A stretch of 5,968 bases of DNA from an uncultured Odoribacter sp. (GTDB lineage: Bacteria; Bacteroidota; Bacteroidia; Bacteroidales; Marinifilaceae). This document shows, piece after piece, positions 1-5,775 of this stretch; position 1 is the first letter of the stretch, and every line of letters starts with the position of its first letter. The notes beneath the pieces are model-generated. The model was not told the DNA's origin, did no database searches, and saw only the letters and a list, made by a program, of their open reading frames with translations. The position numbers and the translations under genes were made by a program. The stretch is from positions 1-5,968 of the forward strand of contig URJC01000163.1 of assembly GCA_900548135.1 (NCBI GenBank). The letters run 5' to 3'.

Positions 1-576
1 GGAAAGAGTGTCATCGGAGTACTGGGACATTATGGAAATTGGGAATGGATGGCTTCTTTTAGTTTGTGGATGCAGGAGGAAATTGACTTTTTTACTTTAT
101 ATAAACCGTTGCATGATCCGGCTGCTGATGAGGTGATGATTAAAATTCGCTCCCGTTTTAAGGCAAAACCTGTACCAAGAAGGGATATTCTGCGGAGAAT
201 TGTTGAAAATAAACGGGCTGGCCGATTGTTCCTGGCTGGTTTTATAGGGGATCAGACTCCCAATGATGACAACCTGAATTTCTGGATGGAATTTCTGAAT
301 CAGGATACTCCTATATTGATTGGTACGGAGAAAATTGCCAGGAAATTTAATTTGCCTGTTATTTCACTTCATATGCGTAAAGTGAAGCGTGGATATTACG
401 AGGTAGATTTTATTGATTTGTGTGCAGAGCCACAGAAGTTGGAGCCTGGTGAATTGACACGACTACATACCCGGACTTTAGAAAAATTTATCCGGGAGAC
501 CCCTGAGCTCTGGTTGTGGTCTCATAAAAGATGGAAACACAAGCATGACGGGCAGGAGCATCAGGCCCGGTTGTAA
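1..576 (+). CDS. LpxL/HtrB-type lipid A (lysophospholipid) acyltransferase, 5'-truncated
   Basis: The reading frame is open from base 1, so this is the C-terminal 191 residues of a protein whose family is usually about 290-310 residues long; roughly 100 residues lie outside the window. Visible residues 10-15 are H-Y-G-N-W-E, the H-x4-D/E catalytic motif of LpxL/LpxM (HtrB) acyltransferases. GDQTP at 83-87 and the C-terminal W-L-W-S-H-K-R-W-K (171-179) match later conserved blocks of the same family. Family members add a secondary acyl chain to the lipid A precursor, or acylate related lipids, at the cytoplasmic face of the inner membrane. The ATG at 49 is internal, because the catalytic histidine lies upstream of it. 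The glycosyltransferase begins 25 bases downstream, so cotranscription is likely. The family call is firm, but the exact acceptor and acyl chain cannot be read. Confidence 0.9.
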   Translation, partial: GKSVIGVLGHYGNWEWMASFSLWMQEEIDFFTLYKPLHDPAADEVMIKIRSRFKAKPVPRRDILRRIVENKRAGRLFLAGFIGDQTPNDDNLNFWMEFLNQDTPILIGTEKIARKFNLPVISLHMRKVKRGYYEVDFIDLCAEPQKLEPGELTRLHTRTLEKFIRETPELWLWSHKRWKHKHDGQEHQARL

Positions 577-601
577 GCAGATGATAAGAAAAATAATTGG
601 A

Positions 602-1603
602 ATGTCGAGGGTTGCAGTAATTATATTAAATTGGAATGGGGAAAAATTGTTAAAGGAATTTTTGCCTTCGGTGGTACGGAATACAGATTCCCGTTTGGGG
701 CGGGTAGTTGTGGTGGACAATGCTTCGGAAGATGCTTCTGTAGAGATCATGGAACGTGAATTTCCTCAGGTAGAGTTGATTCGTTTTGACACGAACTATG
801 GTTTTGCCGGAGGTTATAATGAGGCTATAAAGTTGGTAAAGGAGGATATTGTGGTTTTGTTGAATAGTGATGTGGAAGTGACTGAAGGCTGGCTGGAACC
901 GATGGTAGCTACTTTAGACCGGTTGCCCGGAATTGCGGCTGTACAACCTAAAATAAAATCATACCGGGATAAAACGTTGTTTGAATACGCCGGAGCTTGT
1001 GGGGGGTTTATTGACAGACTGGGATTTCCCTTTTGCCGGGGGCGTATATTAAATGTGCTTGAGACGGATTACGGGCAATACGATGATGAAGTTGAGGTAT
1101 TCTGGTGTAGCGGGGCTGCTCTTTGTATCCGGAAAGAAGTTTATTTGGCCGTAGGAGGGTTGGATGAGCGTTTCTTTGCACATATGGAGGAGATTGATAT
1201 GTGTTGGCGGATGCGGAACCTGGGATGGAAATTGATGGTGTGTCCTCAGGCTGTCGTTTATCATTTGGGAGGGGGATCTTTACCTATGAATCATCCCCGG
1301 AAGTTGTTTCTGAATTATCGGAATAATTTGCTGATGTTGTATAAAAACTTGAGTTCCGCCGAATGGAAGAAGGTCAAAGGGTTTCGCCGGTGCCTGGATT
1401 TTGCTGCTATGTTGCTTTTTCTGCTAAAGGGAGAATGGAAGAATGTGAAATCAGTGATCCGGGCTTACCGGGAGTTTTCCGGGATGAAGAAATTGTATGC
1501 TAATGCAGGAATACGGCGAAAGGACGGGTGTGTCTATCCCGGGAGTATTATCTTTGGATATTACTTTAAACATATACGTACATTTTCCCAACTTTGGAAA
1601 TAA
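602..1603 (+). CDS. Family 2 glycosyltransferase (rhamnosyltransferase-like)
   Basis: A 333-residue GT-A fold glycosyltransferase of family GT2. N-W-N-G (10-13), V-V-D-N-A-S-E-D (37-44) and N-Y-G-F-A-G-G-Y-N (65-73) form the nucleotide-sugar site. N-S-D (88-90) takes the place of the metal-binding DxD. C-S-G-A (169-172) followed by G-G-L-D-E-R-F-F and E-E-I-D-M-C-W-R (185-203) is the acceptor/catalytic block typical of dTDP-rhamnosyltransferase-like GT2 enzymes. Residues 263-277 are hydrophobic and may contact the membrane. I chose ATG 602 because MSRVAVIILNWNG matches the usual family N-terminus. In-frame ATGs at 545 and 581 would add 19 or 7 atypical residues, and the first would overlap the upstream gene. 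No clear Shine-Dalgarno is present. Next to a lipid A acyltransferase it probably builds an envelope glycan such as LPS, but donor and acceptor are unknown. Confidence 0.9.
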   Translation: MSRVAVIILNWNGEKLLKEFLPSVVRNTDSRLGRVVVVDNASEDASVEIMEREFPQVELIRFDTNYGFAGGYNEAIKLVKEDIVVLLNSDVEVTEGWLEPMVATLDRLPGIAAVQPKIKSYRDKTLFEYAGACGGFIDRLGFPFCRGRILNVLETDYGQYDDEVEVFWCSGAALCIRKEVYLAVGGLDERFFAHMEEIDMCWRMRNLGWKLMVCPQAVVYHLGGGSLPMNHPRKLFLNYRNNLLMLYKNLSSAEWKKVKGFRRCLDFAAMLLFLLKGEWKNVKSVIRAYREFSGMKKLYANAGIRRKDGCVYPGSIIFGYYFKHIRTFSQLWK

Positions 1604-1655
1604 ACCTTCACCGTTCAGATTTGTCTATATAACAGATTCGGTAATAATCAACAGA

Positions 1656-2216
1656 ATGGAAGGCGTAAAGGACGAATATATCATTCATTTGTTTTATCAA
1701 GAGAGGCGGGAACAGGAGGCTTTCCGTTTGCTGATGAACAAATACAAGGAACGGCTTTATTGGCATGTCCGGAAGATTCTGATTAGCCATGAGGATACGG
1801 ATGATATTTTGCAAAATGTTTTTGTGAAAATCTGGCAGGGGCTAAAAGAGTTCAGATATGAATCTAAATTATATACTTGGATGTACCGGATTGCAACCAA
1901 TGAAGCTTTGAATTTTCTGAATGAGAAACGCCGGAAAGTATATGGGAATTCTGATGAAATCTCCGATTTCCTGGAAAATACCTTGGAGAGTGATCCTTAT
2001 TTTTCCGGTGATGATATTCAAAAGGAATTACAGCGGGCTATACTGACATTGTCTGACAGGCAGCGGGTCATTTTTAATATGAAGTACTTCGATGATATGC
2101 CTTATGAAGAAATAGCACAGGTACTGGATGTGGCGGTGGGAACTTTAAAGGCAACCTATCACAATGCAGTAAAAAAAATTGAAGCTAGTTTGAAAATTGT
2201 TGATACTTTAAATTGA
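1656..2216 (+). CDS. ECF-type RNA polymerase sigma factor
   Basis: A 186-residue sigma-70 family protein with only regions 2 and 4, the ECF layout. Region 2 covers about residues 24-95: D-T-D-D-I-L-Q-N-V-F-V-K-I-W at 47-60 is the core-binding helix, and Y-T-W-M-Y-R-I-A-T-N-E-A-L-N-F-L around 73-88 forms the -10 recognition part. Region 4 covers about 126-178: L-S-D-R-Q-R-V-I-F followed by the helix-turn-helix Y-E-E-I-A-Q-V-L-D-V-A-V-G-T-L-K. ATG 1656 is preferred because it gives a normal ECF N-terminus. The frame stays open upstream to 1497, but that part lies inside the glycosyltransferase gene and encodes nothing sigma-like. The membrane-protein gene starts 6 bases after the stop, typical of a sigma / anti-sigma pair. 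Its target promoters are unknown; the downstream Spy-like gene suggests envelope stress. Confidence 0.93.
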   Translation: MEGVKDEYIIHLFYQERREQEAFRLLMNKYKERLYWHVRKILISHEDTDDILQNVFVKIWQGLKEFRYESKLYTWMYRIATNEALNFLNEKRRKVYGNSDEISDFLENTLESDPYFSGDDIQKELQRAILTLSDRQRVIFNMKYFDDMPYEEIAQVLDVAVGTLKATYHNAVKKIEASLKIVDTLN

Positions 2217-2222
2217 TCTGTT

Positions 2223-2612
2223 ATGGATAATTTTAATGATAAATATAAAAAGAAAAATCCTTTTACAGTGCCTGAAGGGTATTTTGAAGGATTGAATGAG
2301 CAGATTATATCACGCTTGGAAAAGCAGGAAAAGCCTCAGAATCCTGGAATAGTACAGATATTTAAACCTTACATGGGATTAGTGGCTGTTTTTGTTGTGG
2401 CTTTACTGGTTGTACAAGCTTTAATGCCCTTAGTGGTGGAAAAAGATCATAAGTTGATACCGAAAAATGCAGGTGAAGAAATGGCACAGGTAACAGACTC
2501 TTTGGAGGAGGATATTTTTGACAGTCATTTTAATCCGACAAGTGAGGAGATCATAGAATATCTGGCTTCAGAAATGGATAATTATGAACTGATGTATGCT
2601 GGCATTTATTAG
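2223..2612 (+). CDS. Small single-span membrane protein, probable anti-sigma factor
   Basis: A 129-residue protein with a charged cytoplasmic N-terminus, one hydrophobic span at about 50-72 and an acidic C-terminal tail. The segment K-N-P-F-T-V-P-E-G-Y-F-E-G-L (11-24) is a motif I recall from small Bacteroidetes membrane proteins encoded right after ECF sigma genes. No zinc-binding HxxxCxxC motif of the ZAS anti-sigma class is present, so any inhibition of the sigma factor would use another fold. The gene begins 6 bases after the sigma gene stop and ends 24 bases before the Spy-like gene, which fits one operon. By position and topology it probably holds the sigma factor at the inner membrane until an envelope signal arrives. 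This role is inferred from context, not from a recognised anti-sigma domain. Confidence 0.72.
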   Translation: MDNFNDKYKKKNPFTVPEGYFEGLNEQIISRLEKQEKPQNPGIVQIFKPYMGLVAVFVVALLVVQALMPLVVEKDHKLIPKNAGEEMAQVTDSLEEDIFDSHFNPTSEEIIEYLASEMDNYELMYAGIY

Positions 2613-2636
2613 GTTAAAGATTTTAAGTAGAATGAT

Positions 2637-3086
2637 ATGAAAAATATAATTGTGGTTGTGTTATTGGTTTTTATGGGAGGAGGAGCTTTTGCTCAAGGAA
2701 AGTTGACTGATGAAAAACGAAAGGAGTTTGATGCTCAGAAGGTGGCTTTCTTTACTCAGGAATTGGATTTGTCACCGATTGAAGCGGAGTCTTTCTGGCC
2801 TTTGTATAATGAAATGCAAAAGAAAAACCGGGAGATAGAAGGAAGTATGCGGCAAGAGTTCCGGAGCATGAAGGAGGCTAAAGTGGTGAAAGAGTCAGAA
2901 TACAAGGCAGCTATACAGAAAATGCTTGATAGTGAATCTAAGATGCAAGCGGTGAAGAAGGATTACTACCAAAAGATGCTGCTTGTCTTGCCAGCTTCTA
3001 AAGTCTGGAAATTAGGTGATGCGGAGCGTAAATTTCATCGTCAGTTGTTTGACAAATTACGGAGGGAATCTGCTCCGAGGAAATAA
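2637..3086 (+). CDS. Secreted Spy/CpxP-like periplasmic helical protein
   Basis: A 149-residue exported protein. Residues 1-19 form a signal peptide with a likely cleavage after A-F-A before Gln20; there is no lipobox. The mature part is highly charged and helical. L-D-L-S-P-I-E-A-E-S-F-W-P-L-Y-N-E-M (43-60) resembles the first LTxxQ-type helix of Spy/CpxP-like proteins, and L-P-A-S-K-V-W-K-L-G-D-A-E-R-K-F (118-133) resembles a second, degenerate repeat. Spy and CpxP are periplasmic chaperones or stress sensors that shield unfolded proteins. Bacteroidetes relatives are often encoded beside ECF sigma factors. The protein is rich in lysine and methionine and contains no cysteine. It is probably the last gene of the sigma operon and may be its stress output or a feedback sensor. 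The family assignment is by pattern only. Confidence 0.75.
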   Translation: MKNIIVVVLLVFMGGGAFAQGKLTDEKRKEFDAQKVAFFTQELDLSPIEAESFWPLYNEMQKKNREIEGSMRQEFRSMKEAKVVKESEYKAAIQKMLDSESKMQAVKKDYYQKMLLVLPASKVWKLGDAERKFHRQLFDKLRRESAPRK

Positions 3087-3109
3087 TGTTAAAAAAATTG
3101 CATCAAAAG

Positions 3110-3140
3110 TTTGCAGGTTTGAAAAAATGCTCTACTTTTG
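3110..3140 (+). promoter_or_regulatory. Bacteroidetes-type promoter of tRNA-Ser
   Basis: TTTG at 3110-3113 and TACTTTTG at 3133-3140 are exact matches to the Bacteroidetes -33 (TTTG) and -7 (TAnnTTTG) elements, with a 19-bp spacer. Transcription should start near 3146, leaving about a 20-base leader before the mature tRNA. The promoter lies just past the stop codon of the Spy-like gene. Confidence 0.75.
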
Positions 3141-3165
3141 TGGTCGCAATTCAGTACTGAACATT

Positions 3166-3252
<87 letters not shown>

Positions 3253-3269
3253 CTCGAAGGTTCGATCGT

Positions 3270-3308
3270 AATGCAACTATCAATTAGTCTTTGAAGGTTT
3301 TTTGCATT
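3270..3308 (+). terminator. Possible weak terminator hairpin after tRNA-Ser
   Basis: AATGCAA (3270-3276) and TTGCATT (3302-3308) can pair as a 7-bp stem around a 25-base loop, and a TTTTTT run lies at 3298-3303, at the foot of the stem. This could end the tRNA transcript. The stem is AT-rich and the loop is large, so support is modest. Confidence 0.3.
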
Positions 3309-3453
3309 CTATTCTCATATTTACAAAGAGTATTTTTGCGGTTATCTGTACTTTTACTTTCTATTTTTCAGTGTGGAAAAAACGGTGTCATTTCATTATC
3401 TGTAATTCCAAAAGCGGATTTAGAGAGGAGGATGGCTTTATATGGTGTTTACT

Positions 3454-3466
3454 ATTGTCACAATAA
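3454..3466. repeat. 13-bp perfect palindrome in the spacer
   Basis: TATTGT (3454-3459), a central C, and ACAATA (3461-3466) form a perfect inverted repeat of a size typical for a dimeric repressor or activator site. It lies about 65 bp upstream of the paired ATGTACAT sites. No second copy is found in the window, so function is unproven. Confidence 0.3.
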
Positions 3467-3482
3467 TCCCTTGCATATCCTT

Positions 3483-3490
3483 CTGTACAT
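3483..3490. promoter_or_regulatory. Imperfect ATGTACAT-like site
   Basis: CTGTACAT matches 7 of 8 bases of the palindrome repeated at 3530, 3540, 5647 and 5702. It lies 47 bp upstream of the paired sites and may be an auxiliary operator, but a single 7/8 match in AT-rich DNA could be chance. Confidence 0.3.
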
Positions 3491-3529
3491 CTCGTAAATA
3501 TTAAAAATCATTGTTATTCAGAAGTTTGT

Positions 3530-3547
3530 ATGTACATTTATGTACAT
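3530..3547. promoter_or_regulatory. Tandem ATGTACAT palindromes, putative operator of the regulator gene
   Basis: Two exact copies of the palindrome ATGTACAT lie at 3530-3537 and 3540-3547. Their start-to-start distance is 10 bp, about one helical turn, so bound proteins would sit on the same DNA face. The second copy ends 8 bp before the TTG of the predicted promoter, the same distance as at the downstream lipoprotein gene. The arrangement suits an activator site; autoregulation is inferred. Confidence 0.6.
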
Positions 3548-3555
3548 GATAAAAG

Positions 3556-3586
3556 TTGTTTTTCTGTATAAATCCTATTTTATTTG
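3556..3586 (+). promoter_or_regulatory. Predicted promoter of the TPR regulator gene
   Basis: TTG at 3556-3558 (GTTG against TTTG) is followed after 20 bp by TTTATTTG at 3579-3586, which matches the TAnnTTTG -7 element at all but one fixed position. A start near 3593 would leave a leader of about 205 bases before the regulator start codon. The imperfect elements fit a promoter that needs an activator bound at the adjacent ATGTACAT pair. Confidence 0.45.
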
Positions 3587-3592
3587 CAACAA

Positions 3593-3799
3593 AAAACAAG
3601 GCATGAATGATTTTTTGTATGGACTTGGATATTTACGTATATATATTATTCATGGTTTTGTATGATGTTGAATGTAATTTTAGAACATTTTTTGGCCACT
3701 GTTCTGTAGGGGAAATCACTTGGCCGGACATTATAATCAAGTCGGTTTTCTTGGAGAACTATAGTGTCGGAAAATTAAAAGGGTCTATTGATAAAAGAG
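3593..3799 (+). other. Long 5' leader of the regulator gene
   Basis: If transcription starts near 3593, about 207 untranslated bases precede the regulator. The leader holds a 20-codon frame (ATG 3603 to TGA 3665) and an overlapping 83-codon frame from ATG 3607 that runs into the regulator gene; neither has recognisable content or a ribosome site. A compact hairpin, GTTTTC (3745-3750), loop TTG, GAGAAC (3754-3759), can form with one G-U pair, 40 bases before the start. No known riboswitch is recognised. Confidence 0.35.
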
Positions 3800-5452
3800 A
3801 TGTGGTTAAGAACAAGTTTCGTTTCGATAATATTGGTTATATGTTTATACTCATGTGACCGCCGGGACAATAGCATGTATAGTCAGTCACTACTGATGTT
3901 GGAAGATTCTTTGGAGGCAATGCCCGAAAAGTTCCTGAGGCAAATTCTTGAGATGGATACGACCTCTCTGAGAGAATCCGACAGGGCATTTCATTACTTT
4001 TTGTTGGCCAAAGCCAAGGTGCTTGTTCCCCATTCTCCCGAATTGCTGTTGGATGAATCCGATGGGGTCCTGTCTTATTTTGCAAACCGAAGGGATTCTT
4101 CCCGTTTATGCCAATTATATTATTTTTTAGGACGTTTATATGCTGATAGGTACGCTTTCCTTCGGGCCAATGCTTCTTATAATCAGGCTGAAAAATTTGT
4201 GGGGCAAAACATTCGGATGCTGTTTGCTATTAAGGTTGGTGAGGCGTATATTTATCGTTTCAAAATGATGCATGGTATGGAGGAGGAATGTTTGAAACGG
4301 GCTCTTAACATTGCCGGAGAGTTGAATGATTCCTCACTGATGGCAGAGGCCATGCATGAACTTGCCGAACTTTGTATTTTTGAAAAAAATTATGTGGGGG
4401 CGGAGAACCGGTTACGCCAGGCACTTGAGTTGCTTCCTCAAGGAAAAACTGTGGCCGGGGCTGAATATAACAAGGATCTGGCCAGGGTTTATCTGGCCAT
4501 GAATAAACTTGATTCAGCTTTATATTATACGGATATAGCTTTACAAGGCGGGCATCCGTATGATTTTGAGATGACATGCAATATACTTAAAGGGAATATA
4601 TATTTGAAAAAGCATTGTTTGAAGGAGGCGGAGCATATTTTTCTGAAAGATGTTGAAAGACTTTCTTTGAAAGAAAAACAGGAGGTTTATTATAAAATGT
4701 CCTTGTTAAAAAAGGAAGAAAAGGATTTCCAGTCTGCTTGTGAATATGCGGAAAAGAGTATTCGTTACAGAGACTCGTTGGAGGTGAACAATAAGGCAGG
4801 ATACATTAGTAATTTGAATGCCTTTCAGGAGCACGAACGCCAGCAGAGAAGAATAGCCCGAATGAATATGGAGCTTTCAGAACAAGAACTCTCTTATTAC
4901 AGGTTAGCTATTATCCTGTCCTTTGTTTTGCTTTTGGGTGTATCGGTCATTTTCCACGTAAAACAGGCCAAGAAAAAAGTGGAGGTTTCTTTGAAAGAAA
5001 AGGAACTGACAATGGTTAGGCTTCAAAATAATCAATGGGTAACGGAAGTGAAATATCTGCAAGAGAAGCGTGACCGTGAAGCTCTCGAAGTAGAGTCGCT
5101 TAACCAAAGGATTGAATATTACAAACGCTTGAATGCTTTAACTGTTCCGATCTTAATGAAACGTCAGAATTCACAAGGGGCTATGCACTTGAAGAAAGAG
5201 GAATGGGACATTATTATACAAAATACGGATGCATGTTTCAATAATTTCACCCTACGTTTGGAAGAAGCGTATCCACAACTGACTTTGGATGAGATACGTT
5301 TTGCCTGCCTTTTGAAGATGGAATTTTCACTATCTTTACTCTCCGAGGTGTATCATATAGCTAAGGGAAGTATTTCAAGAAAGAAAATGCGCTTGAAAGA
5401 AAAGATGCAAATTGAGAATATGACTCTGGATGATTTTATCAAACAGTTTTAG
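3800..5452 (+). CDS. Membrane-spanning TPR regulator with C-terminal helix-turn-helix-like domain
   Basis: A 550-residue protein. Residues 1-19 are a lipoprotein signal (L-Y-S-C, acylated Cys19); Asp at +2 is an inner-membrane retention signal by the E. coli rule. Residues 60-330 are helical TPR-like repeats, for example around 104-135, 184-212, 225-250, 260-285 and 298-325. A single membrane span lies at 367-386, then a charged coiled coil at 387-445. The C-terminus (463-536) has L-T-L-D-E-I-R-F-A-C-L-L-K and G-S-I-S-R-K-K-M-R-L-K-E-K-M, resembling the DNA-binding end of Bacteroidetes TPR regulators. The expected topology is a periplasmic TPR sensor and a cytoplasmic DNA-binding tail, a one-component transmembrane regulator. 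ATG 3800 is preferred; an in-frame TTG at 3788 would add four residues. It probably controls the downstream lipoprotein gene. Ligand and exact family are unknown. Confidence 0.8.
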   Translation: MWLRTSFVSIILVICLYSCDRRDNSMYSQSLLMLEDSLEAMPEKFLRQILEMDTTSLRESDRAFHYFLLAKAKVLVPHSPELLLDESDGVLSYFANRRDSSRLCQLYYFLGRLYADRYAFLRANASYNQAEKFVGQNIRMLFAIKVGEAYIYRFKMMHGMEEECLKRALNIAGELNDSSLMAEAMHELAELCIFEKNYVGAENRLRQALELLPQGKTVAGAEYNKDLARVYLAMNKLDSALYYTDIALQGGHPYDFEMTCNILKGNIYLKKHCLKEAEHIFLKDVERLSLKEKQEVYYKMSLLKKEEKDFQSACEYAEKSIRYRDSLEVNNKAGYISNLNAFQEHERQQRRIARMNMELSEQELSYYRLAIILSFVLLLGVSVIFHVKQAKKKVEVSLKEKELTMVRLQNNQWVTEVKYLQEKRDREALEVESLNQRIEYYKRLNALTVPILMKRQNSQGAMHLKKEEWDIIIQNTDACFNNFTLRLEEAYPQLTLDEIRFACLLKMEFSLSLLSEVYHIAKGSISRKKMRLKEKMQIENMTLDDFIKQF

Positions 5453-5640
5453 GGACTGGCCGATAGTAGATTTTACCGGAATTTTATCATGTGTTGTCAG
5501 GCAATGGTGAACACTTAAGTCCCCCTTTGCTGTGATGCAAATTGAAGCCCGGCATCTTTGATCTGACTGGGGTGCCTCACTATTATTCCTGGCCGGTAGT
5601 CTGTAATTTCATTTATCTTGTTATAAAGTATGAACCGATG
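5453..5640. other. Spacer after the regulator gene, locally GC-richer, no supported gene
   Basis: This part looks less AT-rich than the promoter region that follows. It contains an imperfect direct repeat (5456-5467 and 5589-5600), possible stems GGGACT/AGTCCC (5452-5457 / 5518-5523) and GTGTT/AACAC (5491-5495 / 5510-5514), which nest and might contribute to termination, and a stem GATGC/GCATC (5534-5538 / 5552-5556). A 43-codon open stretch (5536-5664) has no ATG start near its beginning and no recognised content. Confidence 0.4.
5456..5600 (+). repeat. 12-bp imperfect direct repeat bracketing the spacer
   Basis: CTGGCCGATAGT (5456-5467) and CTGGCCGGTAGT (5589-5600) match at 11 of 12 positions, 133 bp apart. 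They could mark the ends of a small inserted segment or be a chance match; no terminal inverted repeats or transposase accompany them. Confidence 0.3.
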
Positions 5641-5646
5641 TATGAT

Positions 5647-5654
5647 ATGTACAT
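5647..5654. promoter_or_regulatory. Distal ATGTACAT site upstream of the lipoprotein gene
   Basis: An exact copy of the palindrome shared with the regulator promoter, 55 bp upstream of the proximal copy. The following bases TGAAAAT and TTGAA recur with small shifts after the proximal copy, so the repeated unit extends to roughly 20 bp. Confidence 0.55.
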
Positions 5655-5701
5655 TGAAAATAATTGAATGTGCTTGTATATCAATATTTTATTGAAAAAA
5701 T

Positions 5702-5709
5702 ATGTACAT
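5702..5709. promoter_or_regulatory. Proximal ATGTACAT site upstream of the lipoprotein gene
   Basis: An exact copy of the palindrome, here extended to the 10-bp palindrome TATGTACATA (5701-5710). It ends 8 bp before the TTG of the predicted promoter, the same spacing as at the regulator gene. Its centre would lie about 50 bp upstream of the transcription start, a usual position for an activator. Confidence 0.6.
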
Positions 5710-5717
5710 ATTGAAAA

Positions 5718-5749
5718 TTGAAAAGTTTTCTATATACCGACTAATTTTG
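5718..5749 (+). promoter_or_regulatory. Predicted promoter of the fimbrillin-like gene
   Basis: TTG at 5718-5720 (ATTG against TTTG) and TAATTTTG at 5742-5749, an exact TAnnTTTG -7 element, are separated by 21 bp. Transcription would start near 5756, giving a short A-rich leader of about 20 bases before ATG 5776. Confidence 0.6.
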
Positions 5750-5775
5750 TTCTTAAAAACAAGCAAAATGACTTT

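Larger units (their letters stand above)
3309..3529. other. AT-rich spacer without a supported gene
   Basis: Only short frames are found, with no domain-like content. The most gene-like is a 21-codon frame from ATG 3432 to 3497, but its AGAGGAGG directly abuts the start codon, too close for a ribosome site. TATTTTTG at 3331-3338 matches the -7 promoter consensus, but no -33 element sits at the right distance. A 13-bp perfect palindrome occupies 3454-3466. Confidence 0.5.

Noticed and set aside
1549..1556. TATCTTTG as promoter of the sigma gene
   Set aside because: It matches the -7 consensus exactly but lies inside the glycosyltransferase gene with no -33 element at a suitable distance.
2411..2416. 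TGTACA cores at 2411 and 940 as further operator sites
   Set aside because: Both lie inside coding regions and lack the flanking A and T of the 8-bp palindrome.
3291..3497. 68-codon frame after the tRNA
   Set aside because: It starts with TTG, lies in AT-rich spacer and shows no domain or signal. Its internal ATG 3432 is abutted by AGAGGAGG with zero spacing.
3607..3858. 83-codon frame with an ATG start between the tRNA and the regulator
   Set aside because: It overlaps the regulator's signal-peptide coding region by 59 bases, has no ribosome site and no recognisable domain.
5520..5533. Possible duplicate of the tRNA-Ser 3' end (TCCCCCT motif) as an attachment site
   Set aside because: Only about 7 contiguous bases match the tRNA end at 3239-3245; too short to support an att site.
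5536..5664. 43-codon open stretch in the spacer after the regulator
   Set aside because: It has no ATG near its beginning, no ribosome site and no recognised similarity; it extends over the distal ATGTACAT site.
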